A stretch of DNA of 64,000 nt from Aquipseudomonas ullengensis (GCF_014174475.1 NZ_JACJUD010000003.1:558001-622000); one strand, 5' to 3'. Counted from the first letter of the stretch, positions 43,197 through 53,185 are shown. Made by a program: numbers and translations. The notes: generated from the letters alone by a model not told the origin.

Positions 43197-46100
43197 TCAG
43201 CCCAGCGGCAAATGGCGGCTGATCAGGGCGCGCAAGGCTGCCGGCTTGACCGGCTTGGCCAGGTAGTCGAGGCCGGCGGCATGCACTGCGGCCACCAGCT
43301 CCGGGCGGCCATCGGCGCTGATCACCACGCCCGGCAGCGGCTCGCCCAGGCGCGTACGCAGCCAGGCCATCAGCTCGGTGCCGGTGTCGCCCTCGTCGAG
43401 GTGATAGTCGACCAGCGCCAGTTGCGGGCGCACGTCTTCGTCCAGCAGGTGCTCGCATTCCAGACGGTTGCGCGCCGTCCACACCTGGCAACCCCAGCGG
43501 GAGAGCAGGCTGTGCATGCCGGCGAGGATGCTGTCCTCGTTGTCTATGCACAGTACCTGCGCACCGCTGAGGGCATGGCCATTCTGTTCGGCGGCGATCC
43601 GTGGCGCGGCGGCTGCGGGCTGCCGGGCCAGCGGCACGCTGACGCTGAATACGCTGCCCTTGCCTGGCCAGGAGCGCACGTCGAGGCGGTGGCCAAGCAC
43701 CCGGCACAAGCCGTCGGCAATCGCCAGGCCCAGGCCCAGGCCCTTCTCCGCGCGAGTCTGGTGGCTGTCCAGGCGCTTGAACTCTTCGAAGATCACCTTG
43801 CGCTTGTCTTCGGGAATGCCGGGGCCGCGGTCCCAGACCTCCAGGCGCAGGTTGTTGCCCTCGCGGCGCACGCCGAGCAGCACATGGCCCTTGGCGTAGC
43901 GGAAGGCGTTGGTCAGGAAGTTCTGCAGCACCCGGCGCAGCAGGCGTGGGTCGCTGTCGATGCGCAGCCGGCTGCCGCTCAGGCGAAAATCCACGCCCTG
44001 TTCCTGGGCCAGTGCCTTGAACTCGGCGCCGAGGGTGTCGAACAGGCTGCTCAGGGCGAAGGCGCTGATGTCCGGGGTGATGCGCCCGCTTTCCAGGCGC
44101 GAGATATCCAGCAGGTCGGTGATCAGGTCTTCGGCCGAACGCAGCGAGCTGTCGAGGTGACGCACCAGTTCCTGGGCTTCACGGGGCAGGGCTTCCTGCT
44201 GGTGGGAGAGGGCGGCGGAGAACAGCCGGGCGGCGTTCAGCGGCTGCATCAGGTCGTGGCTGACCGCCGCCAGGAAGCGGGTCTTCGACTGGTTGGCGCT
44301 TTCCGCGACGCCCTTGGCTTCGCCCAGTTGCTGGTTCAGTTGCGACAGCTCGCGAGTGCGCGCCTCGACCCGTTGTTCGAGGCCTTCGTTGGCCTCCTTG
44401 AGGTCGTGTTCGGCACGGCGGAAGGCGGTGATGTCGGTGAAACTCATGACGAAGCCGCCGCCCGGCATGGGGTTGCCGATCAGTTCGATGACCCGACCAT
44501 TGGGGAACAGGCGCTCGGAGGTGTGCTGCTTGCCCTGGCGCATCCAGTACAGGCGCTTGGTCACATGCTCTTCGACATCGCCGGGGCCGCACAGGCCGCG
44601 TTCGGCGTTGTAGCGGATGATCTCGGCGATGGGCCGGCCGACACTGATCAGCCCTTCCGGGTAGGCGAACAGTTCCTGATAGCGGCGGTTCCAGGCCACC
44701 AGGCGCAGGGACTGGTCGACCACGCTGATGCCTTGGGTGATGTTCTCGATCGCACCTTGCAGCAGGGCGCGGTTGAACTGCAGCACCTCGCTGGCTTCGT
44801 CGACGATGCGCACCACATCCTCGACCTGCATCTCGCGGCCTTCGATGGCTGCGCGTACCACGGCGCGGGTGCTCGACGCACCGAGCACGCCGGCGAGCAG
44901 GCGCTCGGTGTGGGCGATCCACTCGCTGTCGGCGTTTTGGTTGGGGTTGAAGGGCTTGTCCAACTGGTAGGAGAAACGCACGAAGCTCTGCCGGGCCCGG
45001 TCTTCACCGACGAAGCGGGCGGCCAGCTCCATCAGGTCGGCCACCTGCACCGCCAGCAGGTTGCGGGCGCCAGGTTTGGCCGTCAGTTCCTGGCCGACGA
45101 AGCGCCCGGCCTGCCAGTGTTCCGAGACCCGCGTGCGGGAGAACCACGACACCCCGGCGAACAGCAGCCAGTTGCCGGCCAGCGACATCAGCACGCCGCG
45201 GGTCAGCGGGTCGACCTCGATGCCGATCGGGTAATAGAGCAGCTCCGGCAGCAGCGGGAAGCTGTCCAGTGACCAGCGCAGGCCACCGGCCACCAGCGGC
45301 AGCACCAGGGTGTAGAACCACAGTGCGCAGCCGGCGGCGAGGCCGGCGAACACGCCACGGCGGTTGGCCTGCTTCCACACCAGGGCGCCGAACATGGCCG
45401 GCGCCAGTTGGCCGATGGCGGCAAAGGACAGTTGGCCGATGGTGGCCAGGCTGGCGTTGGTGCCCAGCAGGCGATAGCACACGTAGGCCAGCAGCAGGAT
45501 CACCACGATGCTCACCCGCCGCGCGCTGAGCATCCAGTGGCGGAAGGCCTCGAACGGGCGCTCGGTGTTCTGCCGGCGCAGCAGCACCGGCAGCAGCATG
45601 TCGTTGGAGACCATGGTCGACAGCGCTACGGCCTCGACGATGACCATGCCGGTGGCGGCCGACGCACCGCCGATAAATGCCAGCAGGGCCAGCGCCGGAT
45701 GCGCCTCGGCCAGCGGCAGGCTGATGACGAAGGAGTCGACCTGAATGCCGGCCGGCAGCAGCAACTGGCCGGCCAGGGCGATGGGGATGACGAACAACGC
45801 GGCCAGCAGCAGGTAGACCGGGAACACCCAGCGCGCCAGGCGCAGGTCCTTGGGTTCGATGTTCTCCACCACGGTGACGTGGAACTGGCGGGGCAGGCAG
45901 ACGATGGCCGTGGCGGCCAGGCCGGTCTGCACCAGCATCGCCGGCCAGCTCACGGTCTGCTGCCAGAACTCGTTCAGCGCGGGGGCTTGAGTGGTTTGCC
46001 CGAGCAGGTCTTCGAAACCATCGAACAGCCCCCAGGTGACGAACACGCCGACGGCGAGGAAGGCCAGCAGCTTGACCAGCGCCTCGAAGGCAATCGCCAG

Positions 46101-46667
46101 GACCATGCCACGGTGGTGCTCGGTGACATCCAGGTTGCGCGTGCCGAACAGCACGGTGAACAGGGCCAGCACCAGCGACACGATCAGTGCGGTGTCCTGG
46201 GCGCGGGTCGGGCTGGGCGTGGCGCCGATCAGCAGGTTGACGCCGAGCACGATGCCTTTCAGTTGCAGGGCGATATAGGGCAGCACGCCGACCAGGCAGA
46301 TCAGCGCCACCACCACCGCCAGGGCTTGCGACTTGCCGTAGCGCGCGGCGATGAAGTCGGCGATCGAGGTGATGTTTTCCTGCTTGCTGATCATCACCAT
46401 CTTCTGCAGCACCCAGGGCGCGAACAGCAGCAGGAGGATCGGCCCCAGGTAGATCGGCAGGAACGACCACAGCTCGCCGGCGGCTTGGCCAACCGCGCCG
46501 AAGAAGGTCCAGCTGGTGCAGTAGACCGCCAGCGACAGGCTGTAGACCCAGGCGCGCACCCGTGGCGACAGCGGCGCACGGCGACGGTCGCCATAGAAGG
46601 CGATGCAGAACAGGACGGCCATGTAGGCCAGGGCGACAAAGGCGATCAGTCCGCCGGACAGCGACAT
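43197..46667 (-). CDS. mxtR: SLC5 transporter-hybrid histidine kinase (MxtR/CrbS type)
   Basis: 1156-aa membrane sensor. Residues 1 to about 490 form a sodium:solute symporter-like domain with 12-13 helices, followed by a STAC-type linker, a PAS domain (QGISVVDQSLRLVAWNRRY near 645), HisKA with phospho-acceptor His in AAVSHDLMQPLNAARLF near 800, HATPase (NFLTNAFRYAKG and DRGPGIPEDKRK), and a receiver (LALVDYHLDEG near 1086). It matches the MxtR/CrbS family that controls acetate and overflow metabolism with the response regulator ErdR/CrbR, from memory. That regulator is not adjacent. Confidence 0.9.
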   Translation of the reverse strand: MSLSGGLIAFVALAYMAVLFCIAFYGDRRRAPLSPRVRAWVYSLSLAVYCTSWTFFGAVGQAAGELWSFLPIYLGPILLLLFAPWVLQKMVMISKQENITSIADFIAARYGKSQALAVVVALICLVGVLPYIALQLKGIVLGVNLLIGATPSPTRAQDTALIVSLVLALFTVLFGTRNLDVTEHHRGMVLAIAFEALVKLLAFLAVGVFVTWGLFDGFEDLLGQTTQAPALNEFWQQTVSWPAMLVQTGLAATAIVCLPRQFHVTVVENIEPKDLRLARWVFPVYLLLAALFVIPIALAGQLLLPAGIQVDSFVISLPLAEAHPALALLAFIGGASAATGMVIVEAVALSTMVSNDMLLPVLLRRQNTERPFEAFRHWMLSARRVSIVVILLLAYVCYRLLGTNASLATIGQLSFAAIGQLAPAMFGALVWKQANRRGVFAGLAAGCALWFYTLVLPLVAGGLRWSLDSFPLLPELLYYPIGIEVDPLTRGVLMSLAGNWLLFAGVSWFSRTRVSEHWQAGRFVGQELTAKPGARNLLAVQVADLMELAARFVGEDRARQSFVRFSYQLDKPFNPNQNADSEWIAHTERLLAGVLGASSTRAVVRAAIEGREMQVEDVVRIVDEASEVLQFNRALLQGAIENITQGISVVDQSLRLVAWNRRYQELFAYPEGLISVGRPIAEIIRYNAERGLCGPGDVEEHVTKRLYWMRQGKQHTSERLFPNGRVIELIGNPMPGGGFVMSFTDITAFRRAEHDLKEANEGLEQRVEARTRELSQLNQQLGEAKGVAESANQSKTRFLAAVSHDLMQPLNAARLFSAALSHQQEALPREAQELVRHLDSSLRSAEDLITDLLDISRLESGRITPDISAFALSSLFDTLGAEFKALAQEQGVDFRLSGSRLRIDSDPRLLRRVLQNFLTNAFRYAKGHVLLGVRREGNNLRLEVWDRGPGIPEDKRKVIFEEFKRLDSHQTRAEKGLGLGLAIADGLCRVLGHRLDVRSWPGKGSVFSVSVPLARQPAAAAPRIAAEQNGHALSGAQVLCIDNEDSILAGMHSLLSRWGCQVWTARNRLECEHLLDEDVRPQLALVDYHLDEGDTGTELMAWLRTRLGEPLPGVVISADGRPELVAAVHAAGLDYLAKPVKPAALRALISRHLPLG

Positions 46668-46934
46668 GCAAACTCCAGGAGCAGGGCGCGCGGATGGAAG
46701 AGGCCCGCCGGCGCGGGGGCAGCTCAGGCTGCCAAGGCGATTGCGGGGTTAGGCTAGTCTCGCACGCGCCGCGCGCAACGTCAGGCCGACCAAGGTCGCA
46801 GGCCCCTTGAGCCGTCCCTTTCAGCCTGCTAGCGTGACCGCCTTTGGCCGCCGAGCGCCTTTTTGCACGGTCGGCGCCTTTGCATGCGATATTTTTGCCG
46901 TCAGCCTGTCTGATGCTTTTTCTGGAGTCTGGCG

Positions 46935-47504
46935 ATGTTCAAGCCCCAACCGATCACCCTGCAACAGGGCGCTCTGCGCCTCGACCCCCTGAGCGAAGCC
47001 GATTTGCCCGCGCTGCTGGAGTTGGCCGAGGCTAACAGCGAGTCGCAGCAATACATGAGCGGCACCCAGCGCCCGGACTGGTACCGCGGCGCCCTGGCTG
47101 ACCATAAGGCGCACGGCGCCGTGGTCTTCGTCATTCGTCTGGCTGGCGAGCTGGTCGGCACCACACGTTTCTTCGACTTCAATTCGGCGCTGCCAGCCGC
47201 CGAGATCGGTTACACCTGGCTCGCCAGCACTCAGCATGGCAGCGGCCTGAACAGCATGATCAAGTACCTGATGCTGCGTCACGCCTTCGAGGAGTGGCAG
47301 CTGGTGCGCGTGCAGTTGAAAACCGCCGGCAGCAACCTGCGCTCGCAGCGGGCCATCGAGAAACTCGGTGCCCAGCGCGAAGGCGTGCTGCGCAACCACC
47401 GCCGCCTGGCCGATGGCCGCCTCGACGACACGGTGATGTACAGCATCACCGACAGCGAGTGGCCGCAGGTCAAACTGCAACTGGAAGCGCGCTTCGGCGC
47501 CTGA
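46935..47504 (+). CDS. GNAT N-acetyltransferase (RimJ/RimL-like)
   Basis: 189-aa acetyltransferase. The acetyl-CoA region (LVGTTRFFDFNSALPAAEIGYTWL near 74, then LRSQRAIEKLGAQREGVLRNH near 136) matches RimJ/RimL-type enzymes. The acceptor is unknown. ATG 46935 follows TCTGGAG. It is divergent from mxtR and lies just before an AraC gene with a 6-bp gap, so they may be cotranscribed. Confidence 0.88.
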   Translation: MFKPQPITLQQGALRLDPLSEADLPALLELAEANSESQQYMSGTQRPDWYRGALADHKAHGAVVFVIRLAGELVGTTRFFDFNSALPAAEIGYTWLASTQHGSGLNSMIKYLMLRHAFEEWQLVRVQLKTAGSNLRSQRAIEKLGAQREGVLRNHRRLADGRLDDTVMYSITDSEWPQVKLQLEARFGA

Positions 47505-47510
47505 TCCGTT

Positions 47511-48338
47511 GTGGCATTGAACCCGGAGCAGACGCGCTTCTGGCAGGCCGACGGCTTGGCCGGGGTCGAGCTGCTGCACGCGCGCTACGTGCAGCAGCGC
47601 TTTGCCCCGCATGTGCATGAGGGCTTCGTGTTCACCGTGATCGAGGCGGGCGCCCAGCGCTTTCGCCATCGCGGTAGCGACCACCTGGCGCCGGTCGGCA
47701 GCATGGTGCTGATCAACCCGGACGAACTGCACACCGGCTCCAAGGCCCACGACGAGGGCTGGCTATACCGCGCCTTCTACCCGGACAACGCGCAGGTCAG
47801 CGGTGTGCTCGACGAGTTGGGGCTGGCCACGGGCGGCATGCCATCGTTCGCCGCCAGCGTGCTGCAGGACCCCGAGCTGCATCGTTGTTTTGGTGCCCTG
47901 CATCGGCTGCTGGACGGTCCGGCCAGCGCCTTGCAGCAACAGACCGCCTGGCGTGAGGCGATTCTTTTGCTGTTCCAGCGTCACGCGCGAATTCCCGTCG
48001 CGCCGCCGGCCGGGCGTGAGCCGCAAGCCGTGGCGCAGGCCAAGGAGCTGCTGGCCGCCAGCCTGGCCGAGCCGCCGTCGCTGGAGGAGCTGGCGGCGCG
48101 GGTCAATCTCTCGCCCTTCTATCTGTCGCGGGTGTTCCGCCGTGCCACGGGCCTGCCGCCGCATGCCTGGCTCAAGCAGCGTCGCCTGGAGCAGGCGCGC
48201 GCCTTGCTCAAGTCCGGCTGCATGCCGCTGAGCGTGGCCATGCAGCTGGGCTTTGCCGACCAGAGCCATCTGACCCGGCAGTTCAAGCAGGCCTATGGCG
48301 TTGGTCCCGGCGAGTACCGCAGCGCCTGCGCCAGCTGA
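47511..48338 (+). CDS. AraC-family transcriptional regulator
   Basis: 275-aa regulator starting with GTG 47511. The N-terminal cupin-like AraC ligand domain (RFAPHVHEGFVFTVIEAG near 31) is followed by two HTHs: SLEELAARVNLSPFYLSRVF near 190 and MPLSVAMQLGFADQSHLTRQFKQAYGVGPGEY near 240. It is followed by azlC, a likely target. Ligand unknown. Confidence 0.92.
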   Translation: MALNPEQTRFWQADGLAGVELLHARYVQQRFAPHVHEGFVFTVIEAGAQRFRHRGSDHLAPVGSMVLINPDELHTGSKAHDEGWLYRAFYPDNAQVSGVLDELGLATGGMPSFAASVLQDPELHRCFGALHRLLDGPASALQQQTAWREAILLLFQRHARIPVAPPAGREPQAVAQAKELLAASLAEPPSLEELAARVNLSPFYLSRVFRRATGLPPHAWLKQRRLEQARALLKSGCMPLSVAMQLGFADQSHLTRQFKQAYGVGPGEYRSACAS

Positions 48339-48423
48339 ACGCACAAGTAGCTGACCAATTGCGCAAGATCGTTCAAGACGCCTCGCTTGCGACCGACTAG
48401 CCTCGCTACCTCAAGGAGGCCCC

Positions 48424-49134
48424 ATGTCCCGTCAACACGAATTCCTGCAAGCCGTCCGCGACATGCTGCCGATGCTGCTCGGTGCGATGCCGTTCGGCAT
48501 CATCTTCGGCAGCCTGGCCGGCGCGGCCGGGCTCACGCCCTGGCAGACCATTGGCATGTCCGTGCTGGTGTTCGCCGGCTCGGCGCAGTTCATTGCCATC
48601 AGCCTGCTCGGTGGTGGTGCGACCCTGGCCGTTTTGCTGCTCACCACCGTCGTAGTCAACCTGCGTCATGCGCTGTACAGCGCTAGCCTGCAGCCCTTCG
48701 TGCGCCATCTGCCCAAGCGCTGGCGCGTGCCGCTGGCCTTCTGGTTGACCGACGAGGCCTTCGCCGTGGTTCAGCACCGCTATGCGGAGAACGACGCATC
48801 ACCCTACAAGCACTGGTATTTCCTAGGTGCGGCGCTGGCGATGTACGTCAATTGGCAGCTGTGCACCCTGATCGGCCTGGTGTTCGGCCAGGCCGTACCG
48901 AACATCGCAGCCTGGGGGCTGGACTTCGCCATGCTCGCGACCTTCATCGGCATCGTCGTGCCGATGCTGCGCAACCGCCCACAGGTGGCGGCCGCGCTGG
49001 TGGCAGGGGCGGTGGCGCTGGCCTGTCATGGATTGCCGTACAAACTTGGCCTCATGGCGGCTGCCTTCAGCGGCATCCTGGTCGGTATCGTGCTGGAACG
49101 GCGGGATCGCCTGATGGTGGAGGACGTGGCCTGA
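48424..49134 (+). CDS. azlC: AzlC-family branched-chain amino acid exporter subunit
   Basis: 236-aa integral membrane protein with about eight helices (PMLLGAMPFGIIFGSLAGAAG near 17 and GMSVLVFAGSAQFIAI near 45 are AzlC signatures). It works with the small AzlD. AGGAGG precedes the ATG. Stop overlaps azlD by 1 bp (TGATG). The AraC gene just upstream may control it. Confidence 0.93.
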   Translation: MSRQHEFLQAVRDMLPMLLGAMPFGIIFGSLAGAAGLTPWQTIGMSVLVFAGSAQFIAISLLGGGATLAVLLLTTVVVNLRHALYSASLQPFVRHLPKRWRVPLAFWLTDEAFAVVQHRYAENDASPYKHWYFLGAALAMYVNWQLCTLIGLVFGQAVPNIAAWGLDFAMLATFIGIVVPMLRNRPQVAAALVAGAVALACHGLPYKLGLMAAAFSGILVGIVLERRDRLMVEDVA

Positions 49135-49463
49135 TGGACAACTGGATTCTGATTCTCGGCATGTTGGCGATCACCTTCGCTACCCGCTACAGCCTGTTTG
49201 CCTTTCCCGACCTGCGCTTCCCGCCGCTGGTGCGCCAGGGCCTGCATTACGTGCCGACCGCCGTGCTCACCGCCATCGTCGTGCCCGGCATGCTGTTTCC
49301 CGATGGCCAGCACCTGGCGCTGAGCCTGGATAACGCCTACCTGCTGGCAGGGCTGGCGACGATTGCCATTGCCGCGGTTACCCGCCATCTGCTGGCGACC
49401 ATCGGCGGCGGCCTGCTGGTGTTCTTTGTGCTGCGCTGGGTGCTGGGGCAACTGCCGCTCTGA
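49134..49463 (+). CDS. azlD: AzlD-domain small exporter subunit
   Basis: 109-aa protein with four hydrophobic helices, beginning MDNWILILGMLAITFATRYS, the AzlD signature. The start overlaps the azlC stop. The partner pair exports branched-chain amino acids or related compounds; the real substrate is not known. Confidence 0.92.
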   Translation: MDNWILILGMLAITFATRYSLFAFPDLRFPPLVRQGLHYVPTAVLTAIVVPGMLFPDGQHLALSLDNAYLLAGLATIAIAAVTRHLLATIGGGLLVFFVLRWVLGQLPL

Positions 49464-49491
49464 TTGGCAGCGAGTCTCGATAACCCCGTCG

Positions 49492-49549
49492 GTAGCCCGG
49501 ACTTCAGTCCGGGGCCCCTCAGCCAGCCCCGGACTGAAGTCAGGGCTAC
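49492..49549. repeat. GTAGCCCGGACTTCAG palindrome
   Basis: GTAGCCCGGACTTCAGTCCG and CGGACTGAAGTCAGGGCTAC form a near-perfect hairpin, one of several dispersed repeats. The remaining gap 49550-49699 shows nothing recognisable. Confidence 0.8.
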
Positions 49550-49699
49550 GGTACTGAGAGGTTGATCATGTGTGCGCGGGGCCATGGATGTGGCTCTGCG
49601 CGCGGTATTGCAATCCAATAGCAGACGGGCCAAATTTCAGCCCAGCTCTGCTCCTGGATTCTTTACTCGAAGGCGGCTTCGCCGCCAGGTACACGGACG

Positions 49700-51574
49700 A
49701 TGACCCAACACTCGCAATTCGCCTTGCTGCGCACCCGGCGCTTCCTGCCGTTCTTCGTGACCCAGCTGCTCGGCGCCTTCAACGACAACGTATTCAAGCA
49801 GGGGCTGATCTTCGTCGTGCTGTTCGGCATGGCGTTCTCGGACAAGACCGGCAACCTGCTGGTCAACTTCTGCCACATGCTGTTCATCCTGCCGTTCTTC
49901 CTGTTTTCCGCCCTTGGCGGGCAGTTCGGCGAGAAGTTCGCCAAGGACGCGCTGATCCGCATGATCAAGCTGGCCGAGATCGCCATCATGCTGGTCGGCG
50001 CCCTGGGTTTCTTCTACAACAACCTCTACCTGTTGCTGCTGGCGCTGTTCGGCATGGGTACCCACTCGGCACTGTTCGGCCCGGTGAAGTACTCGATCCT
50101 GCCGGCGACCCTGCGCGAGGAGGAGCTGGTGGGCGGCAACGCCCTGGTGGAGATGGGCACCTTTCTGGCGATCCTGGCCGGCACCATCGGCGCCGGGCTG
50201 ATCATGTCCGGTAGTCATTCCGCCGGCCTGGTCTCGGCGGCCATCGTGCTGGTGGCCTGCCTCGGCTACTTCGCCAGCCGGCAGATCCCGCGCTCAGCGG
50301 CGGCGATGCCGGAGCTGCCGCTGGACTGGAACATCTTCCGCCAGACCTGGGCGACCGTGCAGCTGGGCCTGCGTCAGCGCCCGGCGGTGTCACGCTCGCT
50401 GCTCGGCAACTCCTGGTTCTGGTTCCTCGGCTCGATCTACCTGGCGCAGATCCCGGCCTACGCCAAGGATCTGCTGCACGGCGACAAGAGCGTGATCACC
50501 CTGATCCTCACCGTGTTCTCGGTGGGTATCGCCCTCGGTTCGGTGCTGTGCGAGAAGCTTTCCGGGCGCAAGGTGGAGATCGGCCTGGTGCCGTTCGGCT
50601 CGATCGGTATGACCCTGTTCGGCATCCTGCTCTGGTGGCATTCGAGCGACTTCCCGGCGGCCACTGCCGCGCATGACTGGCTGGGCCTGCTGGGCATCGG
50701 CCAGGCCTGGTGGATTCTTGCGGATATCTTCGGCATCGGCGTGTTCGGCGGCTTCTATATCGTGCCGCTGTATGCGCTGATCCAGTCGCGCACCGTGGAG
50801 ACCGAACGCGCCCGGGTGATCGCTGCCAACAATATTCTCAATGCGCTGTTCATGGTGGTGTCGGCACTGGTGGCGATGGTGCTGCTGAACGTCGCCGGGC
50901 TGAGCATTCCCGAGCTGTTCCTGGTGGTGTCGCTGATGAACGTGGCGGTCAACACCTACATCTTCAAGATCGTCCCCGAATTCACCATGCGCTTCCTCAT
51001 CTGGCTGCTCGGCCACTCGATGTACCGGGTCCGGCACCAGGGGCTGGAGGCGATCCCGGACGAGGGCGCGGCGGTGGTAGTGTGCAACCACGTGTCGTTC
51101 GTCGATGCGCTGCTGATCGGTGGTGCGGTGCGCCGGCCGATGCGTTTCGTCATGTACTACAAGATCTACAACCTGCCGGTACTCAACTTCATCTTTCGCA
51201 CCGCCGGCACTGTGCCGATTGCCGGGCGCAGCGAAGACCCCGAGGTCTACGAGCAGGCGTTCAAGCGCATCGCCCAATATCTGGAGGATGGCGAGGTGGT
51301 GTGTATCTTCCCCGAGGGCAAGCTGACCACCACTGGTGAGATCGACGAGTTCAAGGCCGGGGTGGAACGCATCCTCAGCGCCAACCCGGTACCGGTGATT
51401 CCCATGGCCCTGCAGGGCCTGTGGGGTAGCTTCTTCAGTCGTGATCCGAGCAAGGGTCTGTTCCGCCGCTTCTGGTCGCGCATCACCGTGGTGGCTGGCC
51501 AGCCGCTGCCGGCGGATACTGGGCGACTGGTGCTGCAGGAACAGGTCAGAGCCTTGCGCGGCAGCGTGCGCTGA
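49700..51574 (+). CDS. MFS transporter-PlsC acyltransferase fusion (LplT-Aas like)
   Basis: 624-aa protein. Residues 1 to about 400 are an MFS domain with LLGAFNDNVFKQGLIFVVLFG at the start, as in LplT. Residues 425-624 form a PlsC acyltransferase with NHVSFVDALL (HX4D near 463) and FPEGKLTTTG near 537. The fused pair points to lysophospholipid uptake and re-acylation at the inner membrane. No AMP-ligase domain as in full Aas is present. Confidence 0.9.
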   Translation: MTQHSQFALLRTRRFLPFFVTQLLGAFNDNVFKQGLIFVVLFGMAFSDKTGNLLVNFCHMLFILPFFLFSALGGQFGEKFAKDALIRMIKLAEIAIMLVGALGFFYNNLYLLLLALFGMGTHSALFGPVKYSILPATLREEELVGGNALVEMGTFLAILAGTIGAGLIMSGSHSAGLVSAAIVLVACLGYFASRQIPRSAAAMPELPLDWNIFRQTWATVQLGLRQRPAVSRSLLGNSWFWFLGSIYLAQIPAYAKDLLHGDKSVITLILTVFSVGIALGSVLCEKLSGRKVEIGLVPFGSIGMTLFGILLWWHSSDFPAATAAHDWLGLLGIGQAWWILADIFGIGVFGGFYIVPLYALIQSRTVETERARVIAANNILNALFMVVSALVAMVLLNVAGLSIPELFLVVSLMNVAVNTYIFKIVPEFTMRFLIWLLGHSMYRVRHQGLEAIPDEGAAVVVCNHVSFVDALLIGGAVRRPMRFVMYYKIYNLPVLNFIFRTAGTVPIAGRSEDPEVYEQAFKRIAQYLEDGEVVCIFPEGKLTTTGEIDEFKAGVERILSANPVPVIPMALQGLWGSFFSRDPSKGLFRRFWSRITVVAGQPLPADTGRLVLQEQVRALRGSVR

Positions 51575-51588
51575 GTGTTGCCGGAATG

Positions 51589-51617
51589 AAAAAGCCCGCC
51601 AATTGGCGGGCTTTTTT
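51589..51617. terminator. Terminator between the MFS-PlsC gene and sugE
   Basis: AAAAGCCCGCC-AATT-GGCGGGCTTTT, with a T-run; converging genes share it. Confidence 0.93.
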
Positions 51618-51628
51618 CTGCCTGTGTC

Positions 51629-51943
51629 TCAGTGACTGAGCTTGAGGCCGAGCAGGCCTGCGACGATCAAGCCAACGCTGAGCAGACGTACCAGCGCCAT
51701 GGACTCGCCGAACAGGATGATCCCGGCGATCACCGTGCCGACGGCGCCGACCCCGGTCCAGATCGCATAGGCGGTACCCAGAGGCAGCTCCTTCATCGCC
51801 AGGCCGAGCAGGGCCAGGCTGACGATCATCGCGCCAACGGTGAGCAGGGTAGGGATGGGGCGGGTGAAGCCGTCGGTGTATTTCAGGCCGACAGCCCAGC
51901 CGACTTCGAACAGGCCGGCGAGAAACAGGATGATCCAGGACAT
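51629..51943 (-). CDS. sugE: Guanidinium exporter of the SMR family (SugE/Gdx)
   Basis: 104-aa four-helix small multidrug resistance protein. The essential Glu is in [12 protein letters not shown] (Glu13). [21 protein letters not shown] near 48 fits the Gdx (SugE) branch, which exports guanidinium. ATG 51943 follows GGAGC. The upstream guanidine-II riboswitch supports this function independently of the protein. Confidence 0.93.
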   Translation of the reverse strand: MSWIILFLAGLFEVGWAVGLKYTDGFTRPIPTLLTVGAMIVSLALLGLAMKELPLGTAYAIWTGVGAVGTVIAGIILFGESMALVRLLSVGLIVAGLLGLKLSH

Positions 51944-51973
51944 GAGGTGCTCCGCAGTACAGCTAAGGAATTG

Positions 51974-52022
51974 CGGGCCGTCCCGGATGGTCACTCGAAA
52001 GGAGTTGCAAGGTCGTCCTTGC
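51974..52022 (-). promoter_or_regulatory. Guanidine-II (mini-ykkC) riboswitch
   Basis: Read on the minus strand: GCAAGG-ACGA-CCTTGC (from 52022 to 52007), a linker, then CGGG-ACGG-CCCG (from 51985 to 51974). Two short hairpins with ACGR loops are the defining features of this class. It lies about 30 bases upstream of the sugE start and probably frees the ribosome site when guanidine binds. Confidence 0.88.
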
Positions 52023-52112
52023 GTTGTGCGTTATTTTGCACATACCACTGCACAGGGCAAGCTCACCGGGATGAGCGGGCCCTGGCAGGTGTTGCGAGAA
52101 TTGTCTGAAGGG

Positions 52113-53033
52113 TCAAATACCCTCTGGGACTTCCTCGCCGCCCAGGGCTTCGAACAGCGCCGGCAGGAAGTCGCAGAAGGTCAGCATCATCAGGGTGAAG
52201 CTGGCATCCAGTTGGCCGAGGTTGTCGTCGCCACCATCCTGCGCGGCCTGGTCCTGCAGTAGGTCTTCGAAGCGCAGGCGCTTGACCACCAGCTTGTCGT
52301 CGAGGACGAAGGACAGCTTGTCCTGCCAGGCCAGGGACAACTGGGTAACCAGCTTGCCGGCGGACAGGTGCAACTGGATTTCCTCGCTGGTCAGGTCCTG
52401 GCGCTTGCAACGCACCACGCCGCCGTCTTCGGCCGTGTCGCGCAGCTCGCACTCGTCGAGTACGAAGAAGTCCGGCGCGGCCTGTTGCGACTTGACCCAA
52501 TCGGTCATGGTCGCGGTCGGCGCCATCTTCACCGACAGCGGGCGCACCGGCAGCGAGCCGAGTACTTCACGTAGGGTCGACAGCAGGTCTTCGGCACGCT
52601 TGGCGCTGGCCGAGTCGACCAGGATCAGGCCGAGCTTGGGCGCAATGGCGGCGAAGGTAGCCGAGCGGCGGACGAAGGCGCGCGGCAGGAAGGACAGGAT
52701 GATCTCGTCCTTGAGCTGGTCGCGCTCTTTCTTGTAGACCTTGCGCATCTGTTCGGCTTCGATCTGGTCGACCTTTTCCTTCAGTGCATCGCGCACCACG
52801 CTGCCCGGCAGGATGCGTTCTTCCTTGCGCGCGGCAACCAGCAGGAAGTCACCGCTGGTGTGTACCAGAGGAGCGTCCTCGCCTTTACCAAACGGGGCGA
52901 TGAAGCCGTAGGTGGTGAGTTCCTGGCTGGCGCAGGAACGGGCCAGTTTGGTGGCGAGTGCAGCCTCAAGCGCCTCGGCATCGAAGGGCAGATCCTGAGT
53001 AAGGCGATAGACAAGCAGGTTGCGGAACCACAT
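52113..53033 (-). CDS. rdgC: Recombination-associated protein RdgC
   Basis: 306-aa DNA-binding ring protein that limits RecA access. [17 protein letters not shown] opens the protein, an RdgC signature; [22 protein letters not shown] near 60 follows. ATG 53033 is chosen as the conserved start; an in-frame ATG at 53093 has 20 extra residues. Monocistronic. Confidence 0.95.
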   Translation of the reverse strand: MWFRNLLVYRLTQDLPFDAEALEAALATKLARSCASQELTTYGFIAPFGKGEDAPLVHTSGDFLLVAARKEERILPGSVVRDALKEKVDQIEAEQMRKVYKKERDQLKDEIILSFLPRAFVRRSATFAAIAPKLGLILVDSASAKRAEDLLSTLREVLGSLPVRPLSVKMAPTATMTDWVKSQQAAPDFFVLDECELRDTAEDGGVVRCKRQDLTSEEIQLHLSAGKLVTQLSLAWQDKLSFVLDDKLVVKRLRFEDLLQDQAAQDGGDDNLGQLDASFTLMMLTFCDFLPALFEALGGEEVPEGI

Positions 53034-53185
53034 GGGGCTGACTCTCCAATTGCGCAAAGCGCGCATTATTCTCCGCCGGGGCGGATTGTCCAAGCTGCAG
53101 TCGAGTCATCTGCTGCTTAAAATGACGAGCAGCCCCCGTTCTCCTAAGCCTTTGGAACTGCTGAAAATTCTTTTTAAAAAAGAGC

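Noticed and set aside
43125..45272. 715-codon plus-strand frame opposite mxtR
   Set aside because: It mirrors codon bias of the true kinase gene, is His/Gln/Ala-rich with no domain, and has no ribosome site.
49550..49699. Gene remnant between azlD and the MFS-PlsC gene
   Set aside because: Short frames exist but there is no ribosome site or recognisable similarity; it looks like repeat plus leader.
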